Of a DNA stretch of 64,000 bases, positions 41,376-49,262 are shown one piece after another. Position 1 is the first letter of the stretch; every line of letters begins with the position of its first letter. The translations under genes and the position numbers were made by a program. Source of the stretch: CATOSK01 sp034423195 (GTDB lineage Bacteria > Chloroflexota > Dehalococcoidia > Lucifugimonadales > UBA3495); the NCBI GenBank assembly GCA_034423195.1, contig DAOUIZ010000061.1, forward strand, positions 1 to 64,000. Reading direction: 5' to 3'. The notes below the pieces were generated by a model. It had not been told where the DNA came from. It saw only the letters and a list, made by a program, of their open reading frames with translations, and ran no database searches.

Positions 41376-42230
41376 ATGACCACGCCCTCCGACCGCACCG
41401 ACCTGCTGGAACGCGAAGCCAGCTACCTCCTCGCCTTCCTCCAGACCCTGTCCCGGGATCAATGGCAGACCCCCAGCGCCTGCGCTGGCTGGACCGTCGG
41501 CGACGTGGTGGGGCACCTGGCCAGCGTGGACTTCGCCAACCGGCTGCTGCGCGGACTGGACGGCGACCACTCCCCGCCGGAGGAATCACCTCCGCCGGAG
41601 CGGCACGACGAGGACGCCTTCGCCCGCAGCATCTACCAGCGGGCCATCGACACCCGGGAGCGGCTGGGCGATGGCCTTCTTGACGACTTCACCCAGCGCG
41701 TCGAAGAGGCAATCGCCCTCTTCCGGCGGGTGGGACCGGATCAGTGGGACAACCTGGTCTACTGGCCCCCCGGCCCCATGTCCGTCCGCACCCTGCTGAC
41801 CCAGCGCATCGCCGAGCTGACCATGCACGGCTGGGACATCCGGTCCCGGCTGGAGGACGATTACCACCTCTCCGATGGCAGCGTCGCCGCCCTGCTGGAC
41901 ACCGTGGACCGGGCCGCCCGCCGCGCCTTCCGTCCCGACCCCCGCCTGTCAGGAAGGTACGCCCAGCGGTACCGCTTCCTCATCACCGGTCCCACGGAGC
42001 GGGTCTTCGACCTGGTCCTCAGCGGCGACGTGGCGGAGATTATCCAGAATCCTTCCGGTGACGAGGAGACTCCGCCCCACGTCACCTGGGAATGCGACGG
42101 CGAAGCCTGCGTCCTCATCCTCTACGGCCGCCTCACCCCGGACGACGCGGTCTACGCCCGGCGACTGTCGGTGGCGGACGGAGACGCCTACCTGGCATCA
42201 ACCTTCCAGGAGAAGTTCGTGGGGGGCTAG
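41376..42230 (+). CDS. TIGR03083 / mycothiol-dependent maleylpyruvate isomerase-like (DinB fold) protein
   Basis: The 284-residue protein opens 'LLEREASYLLAFLQTLSRDQ', 'CAGWTVGDVVGHLASVDFAN' and 'RIAELTMHGWDIRSRLEDDY', which carry the three His of the DinB/TIGR03083 metal site (GHL; MHGWD). The C-terminal part ('EVVFDLVLSGDVAEIIQ'-like) is SCP2-like. It is likely a thiol-dependent isomerase or transferase; mycothiol use is not certain outside actinobacteria. Its start and leader are duplicated at 40295-40353. ATG 41376 follows AAGGAG. Confidence 0.8.
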   Translation: MTTPSDRTDLLEREASYLLAFLQTLSRDQWQTPSACAGWTVGDVVGHLASVDFANRLLRGLDGDHSPPEESPPPERHDEDAFARSIYQRAIDTRERLGDGLLDDFTQRVEEAIALFRRVGPDQWDNLVYWPPGPMSVRTLLTQRIAELTMHGWDIRSRLEDDYHLSDGSVAALLDTVDRAARRAFRPDPRLSGRYAQRYRFLITGPTERVFDLVLSGDVAEIIQNPSGDEETPPHVTWECDGEACVLILYGRLTPDDAVYARRLSVADGDAYLASTFQEKFVGG

Positions 42231-42276
42231 GGAATAGTCCTGCGGCAACCGGCCGGCTCCGGCCGGAGACGCAGAA

Positions 42277-42335
42277 AGACCCTGGCGCCGTCTTCAATGG
42301 GGATCCGGGCGGTGCCGGATCCTGGGCCAGGGTCT
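42277..42335. terminator. Nested inverted repeat, probable bidirectional terminator
   Basis: AGACCCTGGC (42277-42286) pairs with GCCAGGGTCT (42326-42335), and inside, GGATCCGG (42301-42308) pairs with CCGGATCC (42315-42322). It lies between the stops of two convergent genes; AAAAGG follows on the plus strand. Confidence 0.7.
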
Positions 42336-42367
42336 GAAAAGGGGAAGCCGGTGGGTTTTGCCCGGGA

Positions 42368-42562
42368 CTAGCCGGGGTTGTGCTTGTCAATGAACTCCAG
42401 CACCCGGGTGTCCAGGTCAGGGCGCCGGTCTTCCAGTACTCCCGAGTCGGCGAAGGCCACGGCCAGGTGGGCGTCCCGCTGGATGTCCTCCCAGTCCGGC
42501 TCCAACTCCAGCTCGTCGCGGAGTTCTTCAAACATTGCAGTCAGAGACTCTCGGTCAAACAT
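42368..42562 (-). CDS. Small acidic protein of unknown function
   Basis: The 64-residue product from ATG 42562 reads 'MFDRESLTAMFEELRDELEL', 'DWEDIQRDAHLAVAFADSGV' and ends 'RVLEFIDKHNPG'. It is highly acidic and helical. A longer frame start (42664) is possible but poorly supported. Nothing identifies its function. Confidence 0.5.
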   Translation of the reverse strand: MFDRESLTAMFEELRDELELEPDWEDIQRDAHLAVAFADSGVLEDRRPDLDTRVLEFIDKHNPG

Positions 42563-42777
42563 CGAAATTATCCAACCTCCTCCAGTAGTTACCGCCGTCA
42601 CACCCTCCCGGGCAACGGCCAGTACAACGCCGCTTAGTCTAACCCCATTTGCCATCGCTGACAAGGGCAGCAGGCCGCCGCCGGGTTCCCTTTTCGGGGG
42701 TGCGGTTCGATGGCCTGCCCATGCCCCGACGGAGGACGGGAAGGGTGTTAGTGCTAGTGACCCGCCGCCGCCAGCAA

Positions 42778-42806
42778 GAACGGCCTCCCATTTCGGGAGG
42801 CCGTTC
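42778..42806 (-). terminator. Hairpin terminator for the HesB/IscA-like gene
   Basis: GAACGGCCTCCC (42778-42789), loop ATTTC, GGGAGGCCGTTC (42795-42806) forms a perfect 12-bp stem. It lies 53 bp past the stop of the minus-strand gene at 42860 and reads TTCTTG on that strand afterwards. Confidence 0.7.
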
Positions 42807-42859
42807 CAGTTCTCGGCTAACCCGGGGCCCCATTTTGGATCCTGGCCCCGGTTCGGGTC

Positions 42860-43237
42860 CTAGTGACCGTGACCGCAGCCACCGCCGCCGCCGCAGCCAC
42901 ATCCCCCACCGCCGCAACCGCATCCGCCGCTGCCGCATCCGCCGCCGCCGGCGAACATGGGGTTGTTGATGACGAAGCCGACCTGTCCGCCGAAGTTTTC
43001 GACGTAGTCAATGGTCGCCTCTTCCAGGAAGGGCGCGCTGTCGGAGTCCATCAGGAAATCGACCCCGTCCATCTTCAGGACCGTGTCGTCGGGTTGGAAT
43101 TCGTTCTCCATGGTCAGCATGTACTGCAGGCCACCGCTCTCGGATGGCATGGCCACCACGCGCAGGGCGTTGGTGCTTTCACCTTCCTGCTCGATGACTT
43201 CCTTAAGTTTTTCGATTGCCACGGCCGTAACTTCCAT
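42860..43237 (-). CDS. HesB/IscA-like iron-sulfur carrier with Gly/Cys/His-rich tail
   Basis: The 125-residue product follows the A-type carrier fold: 'MEVTAVAIEKLKEVIEQEGE', 'ESGGLQYMLTMENEFQ', 'DSAPFLEEATIDYVENFGGQ' and 'VGFVINNPMF'. The first conserved Cys of the CxGGxxY region is Ser (SGGLQYM). The usual C-terminal Cys-x-Cys is replaced by a glycine tail with seven Cys and two His (GGCGSGGCGCGGGGCGCGGG, then CGHGH). It may bind iron, iron-sulfur clusters or other metals in an altered way. A terminator hairpin follows. Confidence 0.85.
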   Translation of the reverse strand: MEVTAVAIEKLKEVIEQEGESTNALRVVAMPSESGGLQYMLTMENEFQPDDTVLKMDGVDFLMDSDSAPFLEEATIDYVENFGGQVGFVINNPMFAGGGGCGSGGCGCGGGGCGCGGGGGCGHGH

Positions 43238-43383
43238 CTCGTCTCGCTCCCTGTGAGGCCATTAAATTGTGATTCGGCGCCGAAAGGCGGACTGCCGCCA
43301 GCCTGAGACTGTCGATAAGGCTAACACACGGCCTTCGTCTCAGTCAATTTGGCCGGCGGAAGCCAGCCGCCGGCGCCGGTAGC

Positions 43384-43833
43384 CTACAGGATCTCCTTGC
43401 CGAAAATCATTCGCTCCAGCCCGTACTTGCGGCTGCCCAGGACTCCGATGATGCCGGCGCAGATGAACCAGAGAACGGCTACTTCTCCACCGTTATCGGG
43501 AAGATGGGGCCAGGTGCCGTTGCGTGCATGTATTCCGAAGTACGCCACAATCATGGTGACCACCAGCGCGCCGGCGCCCAGCCGGGTCAGAACGCCGAAG
43601 GCGATGAGGAAGGCCGCGATTAACTCCACCCATCCGGCGATGTCAACCAGCGTCCCCAGGCCGTGGGGGTTGGCGTCCGCAGGAAAGCCCCAGAGCAGGA
43701 ACGCTTTCTGTGCCCCGTGCAGCGCCACCAGGAAGGCGAATATCAACCGGAAGAGCAGGTAGAACTCGTCCGTAAATTTCCCCAGAATCCCTCCGAATAT
43801 CCCGCTGTCTCCCGAATTTGTCATTGCAGCCAC
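43384..43833 (-). CDS. DoxX-family membrane protein
   Basis: The 149-residue protein from GTG 43833 has four helices. 'YLLFRLIFAFLVALHGAQKA' carries the typical DoxX His, then 'IAGWVELIAAFLIAFGVLTR', 'VVTMIVAYFGIHARNGTWPH' and 'VAVLWFICAGIIGVLGSRKY' follow. DoxX proteins are small quinone-related or redox-linked membrane subunits. No partner oxidase lies alongside. GAGGAG precedes the start by about 9 bp. Confidence 0.85.
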   Translation of the reverse strand: MAAMTNSGDSGIFGGILGKFTDEFYLLFRLIFAFLVALHGAQKAFLLWGFPADANPHGLGTLVDIAGWVELIAAFLIAFGVLTRLGAGALVVTMIVAYFGIHARNGTWPHLPDNGGEVAVLWFICAGIIGVLGSRKYGLERMIFGKEIL

Positions 43834-44160
43834 GATTGCACTCTCCTCTAGCTTTGGACTTGTGGTTGCCTCTCACCGGAACATTCCCGGAGAGTCCAGC
43901 CTCGCCCGCCGCTTCAATCCCGGACCTCCGGATCCGGGGTGGCCTGAAGCGGGGCAAGACCGCTCGGCGATAATCATACCACCCCCTTTCCGGGATTGAG
44001 CCGGGGCGGGTAGCGTTGTAATCTAGGTATTTTCGTTCTCGGTCCGCCTCCTTCTCTCCCGTCATTCCCGCGCAGAGCCTGCCCCTGGCGACTGAGGAGG
44101 GACGACGAAGGAGGGAAAGGGGCGGGAATCCAGACCCCCGTCGTCTGTTCCCCACATTAG

Positions 44161-44218
44161 CGTGTTGACCGTTCACTGGCGGTTTGACCAAACCGGCACT
44201 CATGCGATTGCCCTGGGA
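44161..44218 (+). repeat. Family D repeat, copy 2
   Basis: CGTGTTGACCGTTCACTGGC, GGTTTGACCAAACCGG, CACTCATGCGATTGCCCTGG. It matches the reverse complement of 13925-13984 and, less closely, 50935-50990. Confidence 0.75.
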
Positions 44219-44302
44219 CGAGGGTTGGCGTCTTACCCCATCTCCCGATTCTCCGGGAAAACCACTTCTGTTGAGCGGGTTTTTCCGTTGGTCTATACTA
44301 GC

Positions 44303-44386
44303 CAAGCCAACAGCCCCCTTAGACAAGCTTGCGCCCGCGCAGGCGGGTGTTGCCTCAATGGGGGGCGAAAGCGGAGGCCCTTAGAA
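44303..44386 (+). repeat. Family A palindromic element (long form), upstream of acyl-CoA dehydrogenase
   Basis: AACAGCCCCCTTAGACAAGC, inner TTGCGCCCGCGCAGGCGGGT hairpin, GGGGCGAAAGCGGAGGCCCT. It ends 13 bp before the start codon of the next gene, so it forms much of that gene's leader. Confidence 0.8.
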
Positions 44387-44399
44387 CCGGGGGGATGAA

Positions 44400-45536
44400 A
44401 TGGACCTGGGACTCACCGAAGTCCAGCAGATGTTGAAGAACAGCGCCCGCGAGTTCCTGTCCCAGGAATGCCCGCTGACCCTGGTGCGGGAGATGGAAGA
44501 GGACCAGCGCGGCTACACCGACGACCTGTGGCGGCAGGTGGCCGGGCTGGGCTGGACCGGCCTGGCCTTCCCCGAGCAGTACGGCGGCACCGGCGGGGAC
44601 TTCATGGACCTGGCGGTCCTGCTGGAGGAGACCGGCCGCGCCCTCATGCCCGGTCCGCTGGCATCTACCGTCGTGCTGGGCGGTCTGACGGTGCTGGACG
44701 CCGGCACCGGCGCCCAGAAGCAGGAAGTGCTGACGGGCATTTGCGCGGGGGAGACCCGCATGACCCTCGCCCTCACCGAGCCGTCGGCAACACTGGAACC
44801 CTCCGGCGTCGAGACCACCGCCACTCCCGACGGGGATGGGTTCCGCCTCAACGGGACCAAGCTCTTCGTCCCCGACGCCCACGCCGCCAGCCTGCTGCTG
44901 GTGGCGGCCCGGACCGGCGAGGCGGGGAACGACCCGGAGCAGGGAGTCACCCTTTTTCTTCTCGACCCCGCTGCCGCCGGGGTGACGGTCCGGCAGCTGA
45001 ACAGCATCGCTTCCGACCGGCTCTGCGAAATCACCTTGGACAACGTCCGGGTGTCCGCGGACGCCGTGCTGGGACGGGTGGGCCAGGGCTGGCCCATTGT
45101 GCAGCGGGCCATCCAGCGGGGGATAACGGCCCAGTGTCTCCAGATGGTCGGCGGGGCCGACGCCGTGCTGGACATGACGGTGGAGTACGTCAAGCAGCGC
45201 ACCCAGTTCGGCCGCCCCGTGGGCAGCTTCCAGGCGGTGCAGCACCACTGCTCGAACATGGCCACCGACGTGGAGGGAAGCCGTCACATTGCCTACCAGG
45301 CGGCGTGGCGGTTGTCCCAGGGCCTGAACGCCGACCGCGAGGTGGCCATGGCCAAGGCCTGGGTCAGCGGGGCCTACCAGCGGGTCTGCTCCACCGCCCA
45401 CCAGTGCCACGGGGCCATCGGATTCACCAGGGAGCACAACCTCCAGCTCTACACCCGCCGCGCCAAGGTGCAGGAGTTGAGCTACGGCGACGCCCACTTC
45501 CACAAGGAACTGGCCCTCCAGCACATCGACGACTGA
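44400..45536 (+). CDS. Acyl-CoA dehydrogenase
   Basis: This 378-residue protein has the family layout: N-terminal helical 'DLGLTEVQQMLKNSAREFLS', 'GLAFPEQYGGTGGDFMDLAV', the FAD/substrate region 'MTLALTEPSATLEPSG', and 'CLQMVGGADAVLDMTVEYVK' and 'RTQFGRPVGSFQAVQHHCSN' in the C-terminal helices. 'CHGAIGFTREHNLQLYTRRA' is near the end. The catalytic Glu position cannot be fixed by eye. It likely oxidises an acyl-CoA and passes electrons to ETF. A family A repeat fills its leader. Confidence 0.9.
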   Translation: MDLGLTEVQQMLKNSAREFLSQECPLTLVREMEEDQRGYTDDLWRQVAGLGWTGLAFPEQYGGTGGDFMDLAVLLEETGRALMPGPLASTVVLGGLTVLDAGTGAQKQEVLTGICAGETRMTLALTEPSATLEPSGVETTATPDGDGFRLNGTKLFVPDAHAASLLLVAARTGEAGNDPEQGVTLFLLDPAAAGVTVRQLNSIASDRLCEITLDNVRVSADAVLGRVGQGWPIVQRAIQRGITAQCLQMVGGADAVLDMTVEYVKQRTQFGRPVGSFQAVQHHCSNMATDVEGSRHIAYQAAWRLSQGLNADREVAMAKAWVSGAYQRVCSTAHQCHGAIGFTREHNLQLYTRRAKVQELSYGDAHFHKELALQHIDD

Positions 45537-45650
45537 GCCCAGCCCACTTCAACGGTTGCTACCTGCGTCCCCGTCATCATTGTTGTATAGTAGTGCCACA
45601 CGAACACCCCATTCGTCCCTTGTCTCTCTATTAGAAGGAGGTGACTCAAG

Positions 45651-45911
45651 GTGAACACCGATAAGCTGGTTTTCCTCGGCCTGCTGGCGATGGGCGCCGT
45701 TCTCATCGTTGCCGGTCTCCTGTTTCCTTATGGGATGGTGGGCCTGGTAATGGTGGGAGCCGGCGGACTGGTTATCGTCGGGACGCTTATGCGGTCGGGC
45801 CGGCGGGCGCATGGGCACCGCCGCGACAGGCAGTCGGAAATCTATGCCAACGCGGCCCAGCGAGGCGACACCGCCTTCTTTTCCAACCCGCCGGACGGCC
45901 CCCTGCCCTGA
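45651..45911 (+). CDS. Small two-helix membrane protein
   Basis: GTG 45651 follows AAGGAGGTG. The 86-residue product has two transmembrane helices (KLVFLGLLAMGAVLIVAGLL and VGLVMVGAGGLVIVGTLM) and an Arg/His-rich cytoplasmic tail. No family recognised. It precedes the HIT gene by 46 bp. Confidence 0.65.
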   Translation: MNTDKLVFLGLLAMGAVLIVAGLLFPYGMVGLVMVGAGGLVIVGTLMRSGRRAHGHRRDRQSEIYANAAQRGDTAFFSNPPDGPLP

Positions 45912-45957
45912 ACCCGGAATATCCGTTGCTTTTGCATGACCCGGAGGTAACAACGCC

Positions 45958-46311
45958 GTGACCACCAGCTCATCCGTCTTTTCCGACATCGCCCGCGACC
46001 CCCTTAATCCCGCCGCCATCTACCGGGACGACCAGGTCATCGTCGTCAGGGACATCAACCCGCAGGCGCCGGTCCACCTGCTCATCATCCCCATCATGCC
46101 CCTGACCAGCCTGGCCCAGATCGGCCCCAACCAGGAGCAGATGATCGGCCACATGTTCGTCGTCGCCGAGGAAATGGCGCGGCGGGAGGGCGTAACCGGC
46201 AGCGGCTTCCGGTTGATTATCAACCAGGGAGACGACGCCGGGCAGGAGATCGCCCACCTGCACATGCACCTGCTGGGCGGCCGGAAGCTGGGCGGCCTGG
46301 TCAACTCCTAG
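45958..46311 (+). CDS. HIT-family nucleotide hydrolase
   Basis: GTG 45958 follows CCGGAGG. The 117-residue protein has 'DDQVIVVRDINPQAPVHLLI' and the histidine triad 'HLHMHLLGGRKL' near its end, the full HIT signature. These enzymes hydrolyse nucleoside phosphoramidates or dinucleoside polyphosphates. The next gene encodes a YqeK-like HD hydrolase for diadenosine tetraphosphate, so the two may share nucleotide-scavenging work. The genes lie 13 bp apart. Confidence 0.92.
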   Translation: MTTSSSVFSDIARDPLNPAAIYRDDQVIVVRDINPQAPVHLLIIPIMPLTSLAQIGPNQEQMIGHMFVVAEEMARREGVTGSGFRLIINQGDDAGQEIAHLHMHLLGGRKLGGLVNS

Positions 46312-46324
46312 GCCGGTCCGTCCC

Positions 46325-46924
46325 ATGGCCGAACTTGCCGTCCAGATCGAGCGCAGGGCCGCCACCCTGCCCGCCAAACTCCAGGACCACCTGCACCGCA
46401 CCGCCGGGGTGGCCGCCGACCTGGCTCCGCGCCACGGAGTCGACGTCGAGCGGGCCCGTCTCGCTTCCCTGGCCCACGACGTGGCAAAGGCCATGCCCAA
46501 GCAGGAACTGCTGCGGCAGGCCGCCCGTTTCCAGCTTCCGGTGAACATGGTGGAACGGAACAATCCGGGCCTGCTGCACGGTGCGGTGGGCGCGGAGCTG
46601 CTCAGGCACGAAGAGGGATTAGACGACCGGTCCATCTACGAAGCCGTCTGCTGGCACACCTTCGCTCACCCGGACCTGGACGACCTGGGCAAGGTGGTCT
46701 TCTTGGCCGACAAGCTCGACCCCGCCAAGATCAAGCGCTACCCCTTCCAGCCCCGCCTGCTCGAGGTGGCCCAGGACAACCTGGACCTGGCGGTGCTGGA
46801 GTTCGCCACCTGGCAGATTGCGGCGGTCATGAACGCGGGCCGCATGGTCCACCCGATGATGGTGGAGGCCCGCAATCATCTCATCGCGGCGGGCGTCAAA
46901 ACCCCCGCGCGGAGTCCGTCATGA
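46325..46924 (+). CDS. yqeK: HD-domain hydrolase, YqeK-like (Ap4A hydrolase)
   Basis: The 199-residue product contains 'HLHRTAGVAADLAPRHGVD', 'ARLASLAHDVAKAMPKQELL' (the HD pair with its metal-binding His/Asp), 'NPGLLHGAVGAELLR', 'AVCWHTFAHPDLDDLGKVVF' and 'LADKLDPAKI', the YqeK pattern. These enzymes split diadenosine tetraphosphate symmetrically. It is 13 bp after the HIT gene and overlaps the next gene by ATGA, so three genes form one operon. Confidence 0.9.
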   Translation: MAELAVQIERRAATLPAKLQDHLHRTAGVAADLAPRHGVDVERARLASLAHDVAKAMPKQELLRQAARFQLPVNMVERNNPGLLHGAVGAELLRHEEGLDDRSIYEAVCWHTFAHPDLDDLGKVVFLADKLDPAKIKRYPFQPRLLEVAQDNLDLAVLEFATWQIAAVMNAGRMVHPMMVEARNHLIAAGVKTPARSPS

Positions 46925-47904
46925 AATTCGGGCTGAACCTGGGCGGAGGCAACCTGCCCCACGAGTCCAGGGAAGAGGCGATGGAAGGCCGGCTGGCCAA
47001 GTCCCGCCTGGCACACCGGTACGGCTACGCCTCGCTGTGGAGCGGGGCCGGATACCTCAACAACGACTTTCATCCCATGCTCCTGCTTTCCCGGGCGGCG
47101 GCGGAAGCGCCGGGCCTGGAGCTGGGAATGGTCGCCCTGCTGCCCCTGTACCACCCGCTGGAAGCCGCCGAGCAGATTTCGACGCTGGACGTAATCAGCG
47201 GCGGACGGTTTGTCCTGGCCCCGGCCCTGGGCTGGCGGGACTTCCAGTTCGACGGGTTCGGCATCCCCAAGTCCGAGCGCCTCTCCCGCTTCCGCGAGGT
47301 TCTGCAGGTGATGAAGCTCTTCTGGACCGAGGACCGGGTGAGTCACGAAGGCAAGCACTTCCAGATAGAAGACGTACCCGGCGCGGGCAAGACCCTCCAG
47401 CAGCCCTACCCCCGGATCCTGATCGCCGCCAACCAGGACCGGGGCGTCGCACGGGCCGCGCGGCAGGGCGACGGCTGGCTCATCAGCTCCCGCTCCACCC
47501 TTCCCACCATCGCCCGGCAGGTGGAGCTCTACCGTCAAAGGGCGCAGGAAGCCGGACGGCCGGGATACATTTCGGCATGGCGGGAAATGTTCATCGCCGA
47601 GACCCGGGAGGAGGCCATCCGGTTGGCCCGCCCTCACGTGGAGTGGCTCTACCAGGACCGGGCCGCCTCCGGCCACAGCGACGAGCTGCCCCAGGCGGAC
47701 CGCATCGACGTCGGCTTCGAGCAGGTGCTGGACGGACGGTTCATCATCGGCAGCCCGGACGAATGCGCCGCCGAGATAGAGAAATACCAGGCCCTCGGCA
47801 TTGAGGAGCTGGTCCTGCGCTGCCAGTGGCCCGGCATGAGCAACGAAGACTCCCTCCGGGCGGTGGAGCTGTTCGGGCAAGAGGTCATGCCCCGGTTCGG
47901 GTAG
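46921..47904 (+). CDS. Luciferase-like, probably F420-dependent, oxidoreductase
   Basis: ATG 46921 overlaps the YqeK stop. The 327-residue protein shows 'MKFGLNLGGGNLPHESREEA', 'HRYGYASLWSGAGYLNNDFH', 'ISTLDVISGGRFVLAPALGW' and 'KLFWTEDRVSHEGKHFQIED', the LLM pattern. 'RILIAANQDRGVARAARQGD' holds the flavin/F420 loop. It is more distant from the gene at 8339. Substrate unknown. Its placement after HIT and YqeK may be transcriptional convenience. Confidence 0.88.
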   Translation: MKFGLNLGGGNLPHESREEAMEGRLAKSRLAHRYGYASLWSGAGYLNNDFHPMLLLSRAAAEAPGLELGMVALLPLYHPLEAAEQISTLDVISGGRFVLAPALGWRDFQFDGFGIPKSERLSRFREVLQVMKLFWTEDRVSHEGKHFQIEDVPGAGKTLQQPYPRILIAANQDRGVARAARQGDGWLISSRSTLPTIARQVELYRQRAQEAGRPGYISAWREMFIAETREEAIRLARPHVEWLYQDRAASGHSDELPQADRIDVGFEQVLDGRFIIGSPDECAAEIEKYQALGIEELVLRCQWPGMSNEDSLRAVELFGQEVMPRFG

Positions 47905-47992
47905 GGGTTCCGGCCTTCAACGAATCGTCATACCGTCCTCCCACATCGGAAGGGCGGTTCAATTTACCGGGCCTCGTATTGCCGGGTCAAAT

Positions 47993-48087
47993 CCGAATAA
48001 ACGTTCCAAATTGATACAAAATTGCGTTGACATGCTTGGAACGCCGGTTCTATACTCCGGTTGTCACGTGATAGAACATTTATTCGG
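47993..48087 (+). promoter_or_regulatory. Promoter with flanking inverted operators for the zinc-HTH gene
   Basis: TTGACA at 48027-48032 and TATACT at 48051-48056 are 18 bp apart. CCGAATAAACGTTCCA (47993-48008) and its inverted partner TAGAACATTTATTCGG (48072-48087, 14 of 16 pairs) bracket the promoter. A second pair, GTTCCAA (48003-48009) and TTGGAAC (48036-48042), overlaps the -35. Together they look like operator half-sites, with autoregulation a natural guess. Confidence 0.6.
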
Positions 48088-48098
48088 AGTATTGAGCG

Positions 48099-48428
48099 AT
48101 GGTCAGCATTTCAGCCGAAGCCCAGACAGTTGACTCGGTCCCGGAGTTCTGCCTCTACGAGGACACCGGCTGCGAAATCTCGGACTCGTGCCTCAACTGC
48201 CCCCTCCCCCGCTGCAAGCATGACGACCCGGTGTGGTACCAGAAGAACCGCCGCCTGGCCAAGGACTGGAAGATGGTCAGCGCCATTCAGCAGGAACAAT
48301 TGACGCCGGAAGAAGCGGCGGAGCGGTTCTCCATCACGATCCGCACCGTCTTCCGAAGGATAGAGCGGTGCCGGGAGGCCATGACCAACCTGGAAACCCG
48401 GCGGGAACTGGGGATGTTCGCCGCCTAG
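48099..48428 (+). CDS. Small Cys-rich HTH protein, possible regulator
   Basis: The 109-residue product has a four- to five-Cys cluster (CLYEDTGCEISDSCLNCPLP then RC) in its first 45 residues and a helix-turn-helix-like stretch 'LTPEEAAERFSITIRTVFRR'. The spacing resembles a zinc- or iron-sulfur-binding DNA-binding protein. Inverted repeats around its own promoter suggest that it regulates itself. No family name is known to me. ATG 48099 is preceded by GGAGTATTGAGCG. Confidence 0.65.
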   Translation: MVSISAEAQTVDSVPEFCLYEDTGCEISDSCLNCPLPRCKHDDPVWYQKNRRLAKDWKMVSAIQQEQLTPEEAAERFSITIRTVFRRIERCREAMTNLETRRELGMFAA

Positions 48429-48462
48429 CCCGGACGTTCCATAACCGGCCAGCCGTCTCCCC

Positions 48463-48586
48463 GGCCCCGGAGCGAACCCGCAGCGTTTGGACAAGTTGCC
48501 TTGCGCTGCGGGCGAGCGTTTTACTGGCCCCGGAGCGAGCCTGCAGCGTTTAGACAAGTTGCCTTGCGCTGTGGGCGAGCGTTTTA
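48463..48586 (+). repeat. Two tandem 63-bp repeats, divergent family A-like
   Basis: Copies start at 48463 and 48526: GGCCCCGGAGCGA, CAGCGTTT(G/A)GACAAGTTGC, CTTGCGCTG(C/T)GGGCGAGCGTTTTA. They share the 'AGCG.TT.GACAAG' core with family A but have other arms. They lie between convergent genes. Confidence 0.8.
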
Positions 48587-48606
48587 GAACTGCCGGCTCG
48601 CTTCTT

Positions 48607-49233
48607 CTATGCCTTCACCCGTCTTGACAGGTCCAGCGGGACCGAGTCCCGGGACTCCGCCAGCCGGTGCCCCGGACTGGAAGGCTCGAGGAAAGTGATG
48701 GAGTCGTAAAAGTCGTCCAGGGCGACGAATACGCCGTTTTCCTGAGCCCACTCTCTCATGCGTCGGTTGCAGGAATGGTACCAGGACAAAATCTCAATCC
48801 GCCATCCCTGGCGGTGCATCCGCTCAAGAGTGCTGTGGGATCCCGCGCCTTCTAAGTAACCCGCTCCGTCCCCGGTGAGCAACACTACGATGCCGGGATC
48901 ATCGCTAAAGTCCATTGCATCTTCGAGCATCCGCAACTGGAGAATACGGTCCGGTATCTCTCTTTCTCCGATGTCCGACCGGATTCGGTTGAAAAGTTCT
49001 ACTTGAACCCCTTGATTCTCCATCCTGTTCCACAAATGCTGCATTTCCGGCGGCACCGACCCTGCGGCGAGGGCTTTCCGCATAGGACGGTCGGCGTGGG
49101 CCAATCGCAGCATCTTGTCGAAGTCAATCCGAACCCTGTAACGGGCATCGACGTGCTCATTGCGTTCTTCGGCGATGCGTTGCGCCTCGATGAAGATGTT
49201 GGAATTGTCCCAGTATACGAATACTTCTTCCAT
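48607..49233 (-). CDS. NYN-domain protein (PIN-like RNase)
   Basis: The 208-residue product opens 'MEEVFVYWDNSNIFIEAQRI' with the first NYN Asp (DNSN), and has 'DRILQLRMLEDAMDFSDDPG' and 'GIVVLLTGDGAGYLEGAGSH' carrying later acids. It matches the NYN/LabA group of PIN-like nucleases, which act on RNA. C-terminal 70 residues are less conserved. Single gene. No signal or membrane segment. Confidence 0.82.
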   Translation of the reverse strand: MEEVFVYWDNSNIFIEAQRIAEERNEHVDARYRVRIDFDKMLRLAHADRPMRKALAAGSVPPEMQHLWNRMENQGVQVELFNRIRSDIGEREIPDRILQLRMLEDAMDFSDDPGIVVLLTGDGAGYLEGAGSHSTLERMHRQGWRIEILSWYHSCNRRMREWAQENGVFVALDDFYDSITFLEPSSPGHRLAESRDSVPLDLSRRVKA

Positions 49234-49262
49234 TGCCTCAAATCCAGTTGCCGGAAGGCCTT

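Larger units (their letters stand above)
43834..44399. other. Intergenic stretch rich in dispersed repeats
   Basis: Open frames are short and patternless. The stretch holds a family D repeat (44161-44218), a family A long-form element (44303-44386), and 'cgtcattcccgcgcagagcc' and 'gcgggaatccagacccccg' fragments of the widespread hairpin type near 44061-44145. Confidence 0.7.
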
